A DNA stretch of 64,000 nucleotides, taken from assembly GCA_003864495.1 (NCBI GenBank), contig ML133450.1:1343734-1407733 (forward strand), given 5' to 3'. The notes under the pieces are model-generated. The model was not told where the DNA came from, ran no database searches, and worked only from the letters and a program-made list of their open reading frames with translations. Origin of the DNA: Nemopilema nomurai (taxonomy: Eukaryota; Cnidaria; Scyphozoa; Rhizostomeae; Rhizostomatidae). A program made the translations under genes and the position numbers. Shown one piece after another: positions 11,371 through 25,600 of the stretch (positions are counted from its first letter, which is position 1; each line of letters opens with the position of its first letter).

Positions 11371-13677
11371 AGCCCATTGGCTATAGGCTTGGAATCCCAA
11401 GACTGCCTTTTGTCACCAATGCACGAATCCCGTGGCCAAAAACACAGTTGCAATTTAATTATTTGAAATAGGACTAAGCCATTTCTCGTTCAGAAAAAAG
11501 TGACCAACTATCCTTTTTTGAGCAACTTCTTCTCCACAGAAAATTAATTTTACATTTTCAAATTTGTTCAAAGCTCCCAATTAACTTTAAATTCCTCAAT
11601 GCATGACGAACATTCTGGTTTTTTCCAGCAATTGGGAGGGGGCTGGGGGCGTCACGCCAATTGGCACACTCCTATTGCTGGGGTTTAGATTTGGGGGCTG
11701 TTTCTATTGCCATGTGATAAAAATCATCAGAATTCTCATAAAAGGCGAATCATTTCCCCTCTAATTCACTTTTATACAAAAACTGCAAAGTGCTGTTGCG
11801 AAGTAACTTTGTCTGGCCACGCAGCACGGTCATTGAATCGCATGTTTCCACCAGTGGTAGGGAATTTTACTTCATTTTTGTGTTGTATGTTGCTGTTGCA
11901 TTCTCGAGGAGGGTCTGGGATTGGCAGCGAAAATAAAAATGTCGTGACCTGTCATGTTTCCAGATGATCAGCGGGTCCTGTAGACACAGATGTTGCTCTT
12001 ACAGCTCGTCTTGAGGCGACAGGGGAAAGCGGATGCAGGTGGCTTGAGTTTTTCTAGATATTGCGTTGTTTTAGTTAAAAAGGGGAAGCTGAACACACCG
12101 CTTTTGAAACAAACCAGAGAATCTCAATAAACACGGCTTTGCAAAAAACAACAGGTTGCCAGACTTTTTTAAGCATGCCAGTATTAGAGTATTTAGGGGC
12201 CTGTTTTCCGGCAGTTTTTATCAGCCTGGGCAGCACACGGATATGAAGCCGGCTCTTCTTCCGAAGTGTGTAAAAAAGGAACACACGTCATTGAGAATTG
12301 TGCCACGCGGTCCTTTTAACAGATCATGCCTTTTGAGATGACGTGCAACAAAGCCAGAGGAACGGCGGCGAACACAAACGTGGGTGCAATCTTATCTTGT
12401 AGCCCCAATGGACGCGCGGAAGTTCTTTTCAAGACAAGAAATGGATCCCAGGGAGAAACGTGATCGAAGAAAAATAGATTAATGCAATAAGTCCTCTGCA
12501 TCATCTTCTAATTTCGTTTTTTCGCTTCTCAGCTGCTGCATTTCTCGCATCAAATACAAGAGATAAAGAGAAATCCAAAGCGCTGCATCGCATTCTTGAT
12601 GGATGACCGCAGAAATGTCCGGTCACGCAATGTCTCATGCAGGACGCGCAGGGGCTGCATCACAGCGGTCTCTTTGCATTTTTCATTCTGCCCTGGCTAC
12701 AGGGTTTCAAATCGAGAAGCATTTTAGTGCCCCTAGTCTACTACATAGGGAATTTCCAGATGCGACCGCCCCCTCCCCCCATGGTGGATATGTGGCATTC
12801 AGCACCGTATTTTATGCTCCTTTAACATTTACCTCTAATTCATCGCTGGCCTTATCTAAAACAACAAATTAAAATTTTGCCCGTCAAACTCTATGAAAAC
12901 TTTGCTGTGTCCGAGAATGACCTCATTTTTGGGAGTGAACACATTAGATTAGCAGCATGAAATTTTTTTAGAGAGTTCAACGATTCATGACAACCGCCTT
13001 TCAAAAAGCAAGTACACGTGAAAAAACCACGAAGCTCAGGTGTCTCATGACATTGCTGGAATCAAACCGATACGGAAATCTGCACTCCGTTAAAGATAGA
13101 TCGAAGCGCCACCCATGGAACTCGGGGCCCAGCTAAGTACCATTTAAGGCGATTTCTTTGAGCATTTTGACTTTGTTAGAAAATTGGTTCCCGTCCTTGG
13201 CATCAAGTCGGCATCAAGGTCTGGTGAAACGGGTTTCGCCCAGCATTTGTGCAACAAGATGATACATTATTTGCCTAAATTGTCCCCCAAAACTGTCTAT
13301 TTCGATCTTAGACGAGATTTGACTAAAGTCATAATGTTTGCTGTTGATGTCCAACAGTTCTATTGTTTTGAATAAATCATAGGCAAAAGAAGTGGCATTG
13401 GACATCAAACTTCAATGGGGAGCCTGTCACTTTTTGAACTGCTCGAGAAAATTGTGGGCCAAATGTTGGGTGAAATAGTGGATCATTTGAACAGAGCCTC
13501 AAGTGACCTCTACAAATGTACGCCCCTTAGTTATAACTGTTTCCCTGGAAAACGTCAGCAACTGAGAGGATTGGTGGACAAGGACATTTGGATATCAAAG
13601 TCGAGTGGAAGAAAGAATATTCGTTGAGATAACAAAATAGATCTTACTCTACATTCTAAATACAAACTACTTAGATT

Positions 13678-16600
13678 TCAGGTAGCCGATGTCTTCCAGT
13701 TAGTCTTTAGCTGGAGAAAGGACAGCTGAGCCTTCTTTTCTAAAGCAGCTAACTCTTTTACCGAAGACGCAATTTCTTGAGTATGGTACATGAAATTACC
13801 ACCTAAAACAATGAGGCATAAGAAGTAATGAAAAAGAGAGAAAACAGTGGGAATGCAAAACTTAAGGAAAGGCTACAGAGAACTTCTAGAGCAGTTTTGT
13901 GTTCTTGTCATGCGCTTGGCATGCATAGATCTTGAATATTGAGAGCGTCCTTTTTGTTTGCTGAAAATCTTCAACGGGAATTGATGGAAGGGGAAAATAA
14001 AGAGAAGAATTGCGCCTGTTAGTCCTTCGAATTAATACCGAGCGCCCCTCCAGGATCTGTCACGTGACTGGTCTAAAACACTGTGGCAGAATCTTTACTC
14101 ATGACATCACAGAGGACAAATACAAACATAGGATAATTCATCCGGCTTCAGTGTGATTCCCCTAAATTTTGACTTACCCCTATTCGATCTTTTTTGGCCG
14201 TAAACAACTTTCCCGTCGAATTCATTCGTGGGAACCTTGAGGTCTGGTTCAACTGTGCTAATAGTCTCTCCGAGATGTTCTTCGATGTCGGCTAAATACT
14301 ATGACAAAAAAACATAAACGTTGTATACTAAAACGGGGAGAAAGGAAAATAGCCCATTTCGAACAAAAACAGAATTCTTAAGCCATAGATAGTTAATTTT
14401 TGAAAACTAAATTTTTTAGAAATAAATATTAACGTCAGAGAAAACGAAATTGAAAAAATTTCAAAAACCTGGATTTCATTGTACCAAATTGCACAGCCAC
14501 CCTGTTCCAACAGCCTCGAGTTGTAGCAGCCTCGACCTCGGCTATCACATTTATGATACCAGACCTACAAGAAAGCGTTCGCAAAGATAAACAAGCAGTG
14601 TACAAGGGTCGATTTAGTGAAATCGATTTAGTAGTGAACTTCATGATTAAAGTCGAAAAGCCTCTATAAGATCAGATTGCGGTAGAAAGATCCCGGGGCT
14701 TTGGTTTTAAAATTCGATTCAGATTTCCGCAAAATATAAAACTTCTATTAAGCGACATGAATCCTTTGTTTCTAGGAGGAAGTAAAAATAATTCTCAGGC
14801 ACATATAAAGGGCAATTATCAGCCATTGATTGGGAGACGAAATATGATTTGTCCTTTTAGAGGGAAATGAAAAATTCCTTAAAAAGGGTGCTAATAAGGT
14901 CCTTCAGATGTGAAATGGAAGATAATTTAATTGGCATGTAAAAGAAGGATCTTACCACATGATATTGTATCTACGCTACAATCTTCCTTCTTAACCTAAA
15001 TTCAAAAATTAAACTAAAATCTAAGGGGGTTTAGAGGCAGACCACTCTGCAGCTTGGTACCCCCGAGGTCTTTAATGCGCTTTTTGGTTAGAAAAACGTA
15101 TCGTACACAAAAACTAGACAAAACCTGCTTAACCCTCCCCGTTTAATATGTTATGGTAAACATCTTTAATGCCTCTGAAGTCAATGAATTCACAATATAC
15201 GCAATTTAGTCTTTATGCAAAGTCGTTTAGTAAATACAAAGAGCGAGATAAACATTGGAGTTAAAAGTACTGGCCTTACCTTTTCTTTTTCAGCAGATAC
15301 AAAGGATAGAGCTAGGCCCATTCTGCAGCAAAGAAGATACGAAATTACCTTCCAGATTATTTGTGGTTATCAAAAAGTTGATGTATTGTTGAATAACATT
15401 TTATCAAGGGTTCATATAGAATCGAAATAAAATTAAATGTCCCTATTGCATCTTTTTGGCTATCCAAAACAATTCTGCTGTAAAAGTAAACACACAAAAG
15501 AGTGAAGATGAGAAGAACTTCCCTATGTCAAATTAGAAAACAACACTCTATGTCTCTTTAATAGGTCGAATGGCACTTCTGTCGAACGTTCCTCGGTCAA
15601 TGACATAGCCTGTTTCCTACTTCCTTTTCCAGTGCCTCTCTGCAAACCCTTCTTTCGTCTTCTCTTAGTCCTCATTCAAATATTTTACCGCTCTTATGCC
15701 TTTGGACCTTGAATCTTAGCCAAACAAGATTCCCCCAATCCTCCCCCCCAATGGCTACATGCAGTATGTATGAGTCTCATTCCAGTAGCCTGGTAAAACA
15801 TATTTTAACAGCCTCTCCTATCTTAGCAGGCTCCAGACCATTGAGCAGGATAATGGTAAGGTGGCGCTAAGCACAACATAGACGAATAAACCATCAAGTC
15901 TTCATAGTTAACAACTTTACCTACCGCTCAGCTCTGCCTACTCTACCAATTCTATGGATGTAGTTGGCTTTGTCATCTGGCAGGGTGACATTAATGACTG
16001 GAAAAGAATCAAAATTGAACAAATATTTTGGCAAAAATCGTGTTAACGCAAATACCTCAATAACATGACTACAGGCAGATTGGCTTTGTCAAGCTAAAAA
16101 CCGTTCAAAATCACTTCTGTTTGCATTTAACGGGCGAAAAGCATATACACTTCAGGGCCTCCGGATACACTTTACGGGATAAAAGCATATGCACTTCAGT
16201 CTAAATCAATTTAAAATAGCGACTCTGGTGATTTCGACTCTGGTGGAGGATGATCTAATGCGGAAATTGATCAACAATCTGTACACGTTCAGTGAAGGCA
16301 GTACTGTACACGTTTAGGTCTATACAAGATAATAATTGAAAATTGCTACTCTGATTTTCATTTACTTTGCGGTAGCAACTGAAAATTGTTACTTTATGTA
16401 TACTATAAACGACAAAAAAACAAATGGTTGTAAGTGATTTCTCACAACTTCTTATAATTGAAGTTGATTCTTTGCAAAGTGCTCAATCAACTGAGTTAGC
16501 TCTGCATTTCTTATTACAAACAATTAGGCCCAACAAGTGGGAGAATTAGCTTTCAATTAGTTTTCACTCCATTTCATTGCTCTATTTCAGCGCAATTAAC

Positions 16601-19600
16601 AAAATGTTACCAATAATTAAGGCAAAATGAGAGCCAAATAGATGAAAAGATGTGATAGAAGAAATCTTAGCTCCTGGCGACAAAACAATTGCTCGAAAAA
16701 CAATTTTCAAATTATATAAACGACATTGAATTGTATAATTAGAATCAGATTTTATAATTAGAATCAGATTTTATAAATTGTTTAAAACAAAAGAGGCAAC
16801 AGCGATATTTAATAGAAATATAGGTGAACAATAATAGAAATAGCAGCAGGAAGTAAAGAATTCCCTCGTGAAAAATGTATTCGCTTACCGAATGGAATGC
16901 CTTTTATGTCTATTCCTCTTGCTGCAACATCGGTACAAATCAGAAACTTTGCACGTCCACTCTTTGGAAAAAAACATTACGAATAAAAAAGCACATGAAT
17001 TTTAAGACGAAAACAAAAGCACAACATTTTGAATTCAGGCCAAAACCTGAAGCAGCAACTTATCCATAAATTGAGAGATCAGCTTCCCCCTAAAGTTGCA
17101 TATGATCAGCTGGTACATGTTCGACAACTTCCACACTTAGCCACTTACCTAGACATACTTTGGCTTAGAAGAATAAACGCCAATCCCGTTTCGAAACAAC
17201 ACCGGAATACATAAATCAATGATACACAGAAAAGACGACTAACAGAAATCTTTCTCGCAAACACCAATTGTTTTAATCGAAGCAATCTGGTAAGCATGCG
17301 ACATAGCATCAAAGTTAATACCTTGAACGCAGCTAGATTGCTTTGACGCTCCTTGTGGCCTCGATCGCTGTGCAAACACACACAAGAAAATTTATTGCTG
17401 TTGCGATTGCCTAAACAAACAAAACAATAACGTGAACGCAATACATTGATGGATTAGCAAGAAACAGAAGTGCTCAATTAAAAATTCAAATAGAAAATAC
17501 ATTAAGCTTTATACAGCACGTGTTTAACATCGCGAAAACAGATTTGCATATCATCATGATCTGCCTTTTCCGATTGAGTACGATAAATTTCAATATACCG
17601 TTTGGCTTGAGAAATTTTTCATCAATGCTTTTACAGTAAATTGAAAAAAAACAACAGCCGATCATTTATTGTTTCACCACACTGCCGACAGTGCTACAAA
17701 ACAAAATATACTGATGTAACCGAACAAATATACGTACCACCCCCCTTTCCAATGAGGTACTGTTCCATGTTATCGCAATCCAGCTTTGTTCTACAAAATA
17801 TTATGGCTTGGTCCATTTTATGTTCTTCGATCGCCTTTAGCAAGTACTCGGCCTTAAGCATCTTCACTGCTTCTGATTTCATTTCTACATAGATATAAAA
17901 ATACATTTCTATGTAATGAGGCTGTATACAGAAAGATGTCATTCAGCAACAAGTATTTCTCGGCTACCCATAAAAACATTCATTGGAAATTATATCTGAA
18001 ATTTCTACCAAAATAGAAGTCTTTTTGTACTTTGAAAGAAAGCTCTATATGTAGAGCGTAGAGAAAGGAATACTAGTAATGTAGCAACTTCACGACCCCT
18101 GGATGCACAAAGACAGAAGTTGGAGAATTTATGCAATACTGAAGGAGTGCATCACTCAGCAGGTACAACCAGAATGTTATCACCCCCGGCTCTAATGACA
18201 GGGGTAGTAAACCTAAGTATAATGCACCCTATAGTAATCCATCGTATCTTTGCTTAAAGCACGTCAAACGCGTCGTCCAGATTTGTACAGAAAAAAATAA
18301 TTGCAGGTTTGACATATTCATAAATACCAAAAAAGATTGTTACCTGGGGTTAGACTTTTAGGATTGAGCTTATCCTTTTCATGTATACCATCTGTCTAAA
18401 TTGTTGAAAAATAACTGATTAAGTTAGGCTTTGTTACACAAAATTAGAGGGGAGCTAACATATAAGTGTGCTACTTTTCCGCCAGACCAGTTTATAAAGA
18501 TAACAGAAATTATTGCCAATATGTCCAGCCAAAAAATGCATGGGTTCAAATGAAAAAAAAAATTGTTAAAGTCACGTCCAAGAAGGCAAATATCAGAGTA
18601 AAGCGAAGTGAGATATAGAATTCGCAAAAGCTTTCAACTGCTCCACAAAGGAATTACAATATAAAATGTAGGAAGATAGCATACAAAGCAGATTTTGATA
18701 AACATTAATGGAAACAGTGTTATATAACTTATGGTACCTAAAACCATGCAGCCACAAAGGATGTTCGAATATTACAAAACCTCTAAATAAGCTCCCCGTT
18801 TACATTGGAGAATAATGACGACATTGCAGGGGTGTAAAAATGTGATAATTAATTGGTGATAAATTGACTACAGGGCTTGTGTGCTTAATAAGTGTGATGA
18901 TTGTGATGATGGTGGTATTAAAAGGAAGAAAAAACATGGCAAGTAAATGAAAATAAAGATATGTGGTAGTATAAAAATACTGTGTACGTAGCATGCAGGG
19001 CTTTTTAAGGTGAACTTGGATACATGAAGACACCACAAGACAATTATTACCAAGGGACTAGTCACCTTTACTGGGTATTTTAGATTGATCCAGCTCTTGT
19101 CCTTGGTAGGATCCACTCTACAGACCTTAGAAAAGAAAAAAAAACGTGCCATTTCACCCGTGCTCCGATATTACATTAATATTGTTCAACTGCAAGTAAA
19201 AAAAAGAAACAAAATACATTGCTGCATATTAGTAAATCACTTACATACCAAAGAAGATCGAAAAACACACTGACAAGGTCGAAAGAGTCACTGTATCTTC
19301 TTCATCATACAAAAGTACGTTTTGTGATAGGTAGCATCAAAAAGAACAAACAATAATGAAATGTTTTATGATTGGAGTAGCAAAAGGCTTTGTCACTTAG
19401 TGAACATAAGGATTTTTTGGAGCATATGAGAAGCAGAAGCGCCAGATTGAAAGAAGGTACAAGCGTGGTGAGTTCAGTGAGAAAAATCGAACTAAATTGA
19501 AGACTACCCACAGCATGGTGGACTGTGTCAGGAACTGAATCTTGTCCTTTAAGATCAATCCACGTAGGGAAGTGCATAAGTTTCTCCTATAGACAAGCAA

Positions 19601-22600
19601 CAACATATAGGATTAGTTCAGGCACGTTATATGCCTTGCGTGGTAATTTTACCGTCAGTTTCATCTACAAGTGACATAAGAAGGGCAAAATATCAGGAAA
19701 AAGCGCGATAAAATCTTATAGCAATAAGATAAGACTGAAATCAGCCATTCGACTTTTTCAGCAATCTCTTTTAAGCATTTATTTTGTTTTTTTTATCATT
19801 AGCCTTGCCTGCATAATATTCATTTAAAGCACACAAACAGCTGCTTACATCAACAAAAAAGCTTTTTATGATTCATCACCGGTGCTTTTTGCAATATAAA
19901 CAAATTCTATTAAACTTCAGACAACGATCGGCAAATAAGAGAACAATCAAAAAAAGCATTTAGACTCACTGCTAACTTTTTTACATCAAAGTTATGGAGG
20001 GTTGCTGAGCAAACGATCATCTAGAGAATGAGATTTTATTATAAATACTGATTTCAATAAATACAAGACTAGAATGACGTCACAAATAACTTAGCTAATT
20101 CATCGTAACAGATATTTTAAAAATAGAGAAAAATATGCAGGCAATAGATGTTAGCCGTCACGACCCAGTGGATTAAACAACTGCGTGTAGAAAGTTAGCA
20201 AAAAGTGAAAATCGCTCTAAGTAATTACAATAAAGGGAGAAATTATGAGGAAAAGAGCTCGTGTTTGAATTATCTTGATTGTTTACCTGCAATCTCTTTC
20301 CGTCCACAGACGTCTTCGGGCATTTGCTGAATATTGACTGGATTGTTTCTGACTGATTTTGTGCAAGTAGCCCATCCTACGAGACAACAATTTTGAATTT
20401 CAAATCGTGAATGGTAAATCCACATATTTGTAAGACAAGTGAACGCTTTTTTCAAAATTCTTTCGCATATGTTTTAACAAGTATAAGAGCACTGAAAAGA
20501 TATGGAACTTTTTATAAAGCCAAAACTCCAACAAATGCTTAGAAAATTGCTTGAAATAATCACAAATACAGATTCACATAAACAATTTGTAAACTAATAT
20601 TTTTACTTGTTTAGGTGAATATTCCTTGGTTAAAAACTAGAATCTCGTCATTTCAATCGGTCAAAATTCCAATCACGCAGCATGCACCAGGCGTATTTTG
20701 AGAAGAGTAAACGAATCAAAAATGGACCTAGCTAAACATAAAAATAATGCCAATAGAACTAGTTTGCCATCCATAAACATATATTGAAAAACTTGATTGA
20801 GTAATAAAAAGGTACTAATAAACTCACAACTTCATCCAGAATGAAAAATCGGACCTGTTGTTAAAAGAAAAAAATCAAAATCTAGCAGATATAGAGAGTA
20901 GCTGATAATCATCGTAAAAACACATAAAAATATTTTCCTGTTTATAGCTTATGAAAAAAGTATACCCAGATGGTAGAACATAAGTCAATGCTGTTTAACG
21001 GAATAAATCTACGAGATATATTACCCAACGCAGCAGCCAATTAATCACCAAAAAAATAAATATTACTAAAAAAGTTTGATTCTACCAATGGCAAAAGGTG
21101 CAAGGCGATAAGATGAAAGGATAAGATGAAAGGTTATAAAAAAGAATCATGCAGGTCCCAAAACACCACGAATGTTAGACTGCATAACGACAAAGCACCC
21201 ACCTGATCCAATTTTAGCTTGCCGGTGGATATAAAGTCGATCAGCTTTCCAGGTGTGCCTGTTACAATATCGATCTGAGAGGGAACACGACATATCAGCA
21301 GATCTACTTGCCTCAATAATTATCGAAGTGGTTTGGAAACATTTCTAAAAGCCATTAAAAAACTTCAACGGAGCTAAAAGCGTCATTTAAACTGGTTTTC
21401 AAGATCTATTGGATTTTAGGGCAATTAAAATATCTATAATCAAGCCTTAAAAAATTGTCACTTATAAAACTGTACCTTTTAAAACTTTCAAAAAATAAGA
21501 TGCCTTCAAGAGATAAGAGATAGATGTCCGCAATGATGAATAGATCTCACTAACACTTTAAACAATTGTTACTTTGCGAGAGCTTGCCTGTTCCTATTCG
21601 TGTAATCCCTTCTATATGACCCCCGCCCAGTTGTCAATCACTTCCACAAAGCCCCTTATATCTTCAAAGGTACAATCTTTAACTACTCTAAGACGTGCTA
21701 AACAAATAAAAAAGGATAATTATGTCCCTTTGAAAAACTGTCCTTTAAGAGACCATGAAACAACAGGTGGGTTACTAGCACAAAATTACACACCCCACTC
21801 TCCAAGTCTCTGATCATCTCTCGCGCGTCACCACCACCAACGAGAACTGTGCACCTACAATATTCAAATTGTCAATTTATAAATGACTAAGTGTTATAGG
21901 AAACCTTAAAGTTACTCATACTTTGAAGAGGTTTATAGAAATAACTGGAATGCTATTTTATAGAAAATCTACTTGAAATGAACTTGGAAACACCAACGCA
22001 ATGACCTAAGAAGGTTCTGGCACCATGAAAATACTAACGTATTTACATTTTTGAAAAGCTAAAGAAAATAGAGCAAAGCCCAGATTGCTTTAAGTATTTC
22101 TTAAGAACCGCAAGATGAGAAACACTGATGACGAAATTGATGAAAGTTAGGGTACATACGTTGGTCGGGGGTCGGGAATGTACTTCGTGAAATGCTTTAT
22201 GTTTTCGTTTGTCTGAGAATGGGAAATTTCACTTTAATGATGAGATACAAATAATACTATCTTGCTTCAAATATAAAATAACAATGTTGTAAAACATGAA
22301 ATGGGCTATCCAGTGATGCATTAACATAAACTTGATAAATACAAAAACAAAATAAATAAGGTACCATATGGTTATAGTGTTGTTTTTGTTGATATTAATG
22401 AAGGAAATTTAAGACAAAGTGTTTAAAATCGAAGAAGGATTAAAAAGTGAAACTGTTGGTTTTGGGTGAAACATTTAAATTATACGCCTCCTCCAACGAA
22501 AACTAGAAAATATTTTGGAGACTAGAATGGTCTATAGCTTTAATGAGAACTTAAATTCAAATTACCTGAATTGCAAGCTCTCTTGATGGCTAAAAGAAAA

Positions 22601-25600
22601 CGTTTCAAAAGTTTTCAAAAGTTTTCTGCATCAATCGGCATCAGACCAGCTCAATGCAAAGGGATTGTATACATTTGATCAATGAACAAAGAGATGAACG
22701 ATAAAACGAAAAAGGGAAATAATGAATAACATTTTCATGGCATGCATTCTGTAGATTCTCTGGCATAATGCGGCAAAAAAAGACTTTAAAGAACGATTAT
22801 TATTCTTACTAAGATTGATAATGAGAAATGTCATTCAAAATTCGAATACCACCCAAATGAGTCAGTTTTCAGATCAATGCCATGTCCACTATAAGTAGAC
22901 AAAAACTATATAGAGCTTCGACAAAAGTCTAAGACTGTGACTAACATCTTCGAAATGGCGCTAATCGAAGAGCTACTTTGGTAAACAATTAAGCAACGGT
23001 GATTTCTTACCTCCATTATTACGCACGAAGGCGAGGATATATTGGTAAACTTTTCTGGAGTTGCAGCAGCTAAAGGTGTTGAAAACATTTTCGTTAGTAA
23101 TTTCGGGGTTCAATGCCGCCGAGTGTCAATTGAAAAACTAAAACCACAGGCCACGGGCTACGAAAAGATGGTTTAGAAAAATACCCAAGCAATGCGAAAT
23201 GCCTTATTTGCAGGTCAAAGAAATTATCTAGCAGTTTCGTACTGAAAATGAAATCTATAGAAATACGAGCCTATAGAAAAAAACAATAAGTAGATTGAAA
23301 TTTCAAATATTTTATATAACTATCATTATCATCGTGAAATTCAATAAGACCCGGCTTTTCAAAGAATTTTTCTAACTTGTAAGCTAATTAAACCAGATTG
23401 TCAACAAGTGAGTGAAAGTTTGCGCATAGTATCCTTGTTTTCATTTGACAAACATGGCGAGTCTGTGATAAACATTTGAAAAGAGTTCGAATAAGCAAAT
23501 GTGTGCTTTGTCTATGGAAAGCATGTTTGTCATTATGCGAACAAGCCAATACCACGTGGAGGTAAGACAACTGAGATGAAAAAGCAAAGTCAATACGAAG
23601 TCCAGGATTAAAAATATTGCAGCTAGGGATTACCTTGTTGTGATCTTTTGACGACATCCTTCGGAGCTTTCGATATTCCAGCATAGCCTGACTGAAAGTA
23701 TTGCGAGAAAGGACACTGTGAAATATTTCCTAGTCAATTTGTCTAGTATCCAGCAAATAATCAGGGCCTTTTTGTCCGGGTCTAGACATCGTGATAGCTT
23801 AGAAACAAATGAAAAAAAATAGCTGATCCAAGACAGTTATCAGATATCCTTCTAGCACTCAAAGACTATTACACGGCTTGCTGATCAGAATTCCAATCTC
23901 TAAAAATTAGGAATTATAACAGTCAACAATACAACAATATCATTCACTATAGGCAATTCTACTTTGTGAATCATAGACAAGTAGGGACAAGAGGAACACT
24001 TACGATTGGATTGCTCACAAATGGTTGATCGCCAAAATTGAACTTCATTTCGGCATTCTAACGATTTGAAATGATAAAATTTTGAAGAAAATTAATGGCA
24101 AAAAAGGTATTAATCAAAAAGCGTTTAAAGAGCTTGAAGCAATTGAAACCTTTAAGTGTTTATGTTTTGAACAAAAATGCATTAACAAAGGTGTGCCAAA
24201 AAGACACGACCAGGATGGTGACTGTTTCCATTACTATTGGTGACTGTTTCCATTGCTATTCATCTTGTAAAGTCGCAAATTCTCAAATATTGATTAAGAT
24301 TAATGTTGCCGGCATTGAAGAGAAAACGGAGAAAACTATCAATTTTTCGTCGAAATCCCTGCCATGTAAAGATTTCAAAACTTTCTTCGAAGGCAGGACA
24401 TGGCATAAGTGCCCTGTTTAAATTGTTAATGAAATAATCGAATGGTATTCCTTGTAACCATATCATCTTTACTGCTACCGATAATCTCGTGGTTGCCAAA
24501 AAATTACAAAATCAACTACCTTTAATGTGACTGAGGGAAAGAAGGCAGCTCCTTGCAGATTTCTGGGAATATCGAAGGCTCTTCCTAGTAGATTTCCTAG
24601 GAAAAGCCCAGCTCTTTATCAAGCAGATACTATGGAAATGAATGCAAGAAAATCTTCCCCACTCGAATTTAAATGATATTACCAGTTTTGTTAAGAGGCA
24701 TTTTTTAAGTCAAAGAAAGAAGATAACAAACATCCAATACCGTAAACTGATTATGTATAATCTATAAGAGTGCTAAGGTATAATAAAAAAATATGGCATG
24801 GATCTTTTGCTGCATGCATCACAACACGATAGTTGTACTTGAGTGGTTAAGGGGAACTGGATACGAAAATTCTCTGCTTAGTCAATAATTCCATGGTCAA
24901 CTAATATTGTCTTCATTTTCTGTGCCTTTTTGGCTAGACAACATAGGTTTAGCCTTTGTGAGAGGATAGAGTCAAAATTTAACGGAAAAACACAAGGATA
25001 GAACAAAAGATCCAGGACTTGGCTGGGGGTATACTAAAGTTGGGGCGATTAAATATCGAAACGCGATATGCACACAAGCAGCTTACCATTTTTGCTGTAC
25101 ATTATAGTGTAATCATCGAGATCGATGTAGCAGCCGAGGGTATCTTTAAATCCATATGGCTGTAATCACCAAATCGGAAGTAAATAAAGGTATATAACAG
25201 AAAAACGGAAAGGAATAAAAAAAATTTGCTTGCTTCTATTTTCAAGCGAGATTTTAAGACCAGGGGCGTCCGAAACAAACGACGCTAGTCTGGCCTATCT
25301 TTCCTTTGGTAAAATGTTTCTACAAACATTTAGAGAGGTGCTTAAAAACAAAATAGCCTAAATAAAAATGGCAATCAGTAAACTCTAATAATTTTGTCAC
25401 GGAGCAGGAACTAAATTTGAGAGACAAAATTTACAGACAAAGTTCTCACCTCCCCATAGGAATCAAACTGTCTCGAATAAGACTTCTTTCCCGTTCCTCC
25501 AAATCCGAAGCTTTCCCTATCCGTCCCTATTCAAAACGACAGACCATCAAAACAAAGCATTGCAATATCATCGTGAACAAACAAATAATTACAATCAGTT

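Larger units (their letters stand above)
5764..13677. other. Intergenic spacer between TRIM71-like and DDX1 genes
   Basis: About 7.9 kb with no supported gene. It should contain the promoter and 5' untranslated region of the TRIM71-like gene just above 5763, and the 3' untranslated region of DDX1 just below 13678. Neither has a motif I can name safely. The longest plus-strand frame (9539-10012, 157 codons) has no recognisable domain. Repeats within it are listed separately. Confidence 0.6.
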
